NCBI RefSeq assembly: GCF_001983105.1
Contig: NZ_MOMC01000096.1
Coordinates: 7,238 to 13,364, forward strand
Source: Pseudofrankia asymbiotica
Lineage (GTDB): Bacteria > Actinomycetota > Actinomycetes > Frankiales > Frankiaceae
Direction: 5' to 3'
Length of the DNA: 6,127 nucleotides
The notes below the pieces were generated by a model. It worked only from the letters and a program-made list of their open reading frames with translations. It did no database searches and was not told where the DNA came from. Position 1 is the first letter of the stretch. Each line of letters starts with the position of its first letter. A program made the position numbers and the translations under genes. Positions 6,085-6,127 of the stretch are shown here, piece by piece.

Positions 6085-6090
6085 GAGGAG
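6085..6090 (+). promoter_or_regulatory. Ribosome binding site of the truncated last gene
   Basis: GAGGAG with a 9-base spacing to the ATG at 6100. It is the best ribosome site in the last 290 bases and is the reason for choosing that start over the in-frame ATGs at 5974 and 6007. Confidence 0.55.
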
Positions 6091-6099
6091 CTGACTGGA

Positions 6100-6127
6100 A
6101 TGACCGCCGCATTAATCGGAATTCCGG
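6100..6127 (+). CDS. Start of a further gene, cut by the window end
   Basis: Only nine codons are visible, reading Met-Thr-Ala-Ala-Leu-Ile-Gly-Ile-Pro, so no function can be given. The ATG is preceded by GAGGAG at 6085-6090. Codon 5 is TTA, very rare in GC-rich actinomycetes and absent as an in-frame codon from the other genes here as far as I could read. The first codons are less GC-rich than the rest of the window, which is common at gene starts. It lies on the same strand as all other genes, about 270 bases beyond tetR, behind its own leader. Confidence 0.45.

Larger units (their letters stand above)
5831..6099. other. Intergenic region between tetR and the next gene
   Basis: I see no convincing gene here. 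A + strand frame is open from 5899, with ATGs at 5974 and 6007, but it has no good ribosome site, poor G/C preference at third positions and an Arg run, so it reads as non-coding leader. The region holds a KstR-like palindrome (5862-5875), a weak possible promoter (TTCCAC at 5871, TAGCGA at 5896, 19 apart) and a strong hairpin (6041-6078). Confidence 0.6.

Noticed and set aside
5974..6099. Earlier in-frame start of the last gene at 5974 or 6007
   Set aside because: There is no Shine-Dalgarno before either ATG, third positions lack the G/C preference, the product has a five-Arg run, and the region folds into a strong hairpin.
1..6127. CRISPR arrays, insertion sequences, tRNA or rRNA genes
   Set aside because: I saw no spaced direct repeats, transposase motifs, terminal inverted repeats or RNA gene signatures on either strand.

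Overview
The window is very GC-rich, with strong G/C preference at third codon positions in every main gene, TetR-type regulation and enzyme families abundant in actinomycetes. It looks like chromosomal DNA of a high-GC actinomycete; a Frankia-, Actinomadura- or Mycobacteriales-like source is my inference and was not tested. I see no mobile element, CRISPR array, tRNA or rRNA.

Layout. Positions 14-5037 hold a tight four-gene + strand operon whose genes overlap by 1, 8 and 1 bases. It encodes a thiolase-fold protein of the SCP-x/Ltp type, a small DUF35 zinc-ribbon/OB-fold partner, an 892-residue protein made of two fused CaiB/BaiF (class III) CoA-transferase units, and a short-chain dehydrogenase/reductase (SDR). 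A 139-base gap (5038-5176) carries possible operator and promoter signals. It is followed by a TetR-family regulator (5177-5830). The last 297 bases are mostly non-coding but hold a KstR-like palindrome, a strong hairpin, and the ribosome site and first nine codons of another + strand gene cut off by the window end.

How the genes may work together. Thiolase-fold plus DUF35 pairs are known from the actinobacterial sterol side-chain aldolase Ltp2-ChsH2(DUF35), which cleaves a 3-hydroxyacyl-CoA by a retro-aldol reaction. The class III CoA-transferase would load the acid onto CoA and the SDR would act on, or bind, a CoA intermediate. The set therefore reads as a catabolic module for a carboxylic acid, possibly a steroid, terpenoid or other branched/cyclic acid, under local TetR control. 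The substrate cannot be read from the sequence.

The most unusual point is that three of the four operon proteins have altered active sites. The thiolase has Ser-Glu-Ser-Tyr where true thiolases have Gly-His-Pro. The N-terminal CoA-transferase half has lost the catalytic Asp that the C-terminal half keeps. The SDR has Gly and Asn where the catalytic Ser and Tyr belong, keeping only Asn117 and Lys162. Together they suggest a pathway whose chemistry differs from what routine annotation (acetyl-CoA acetyltransferase, CoA-transferase, 3-oxoacyl reductase) would state.
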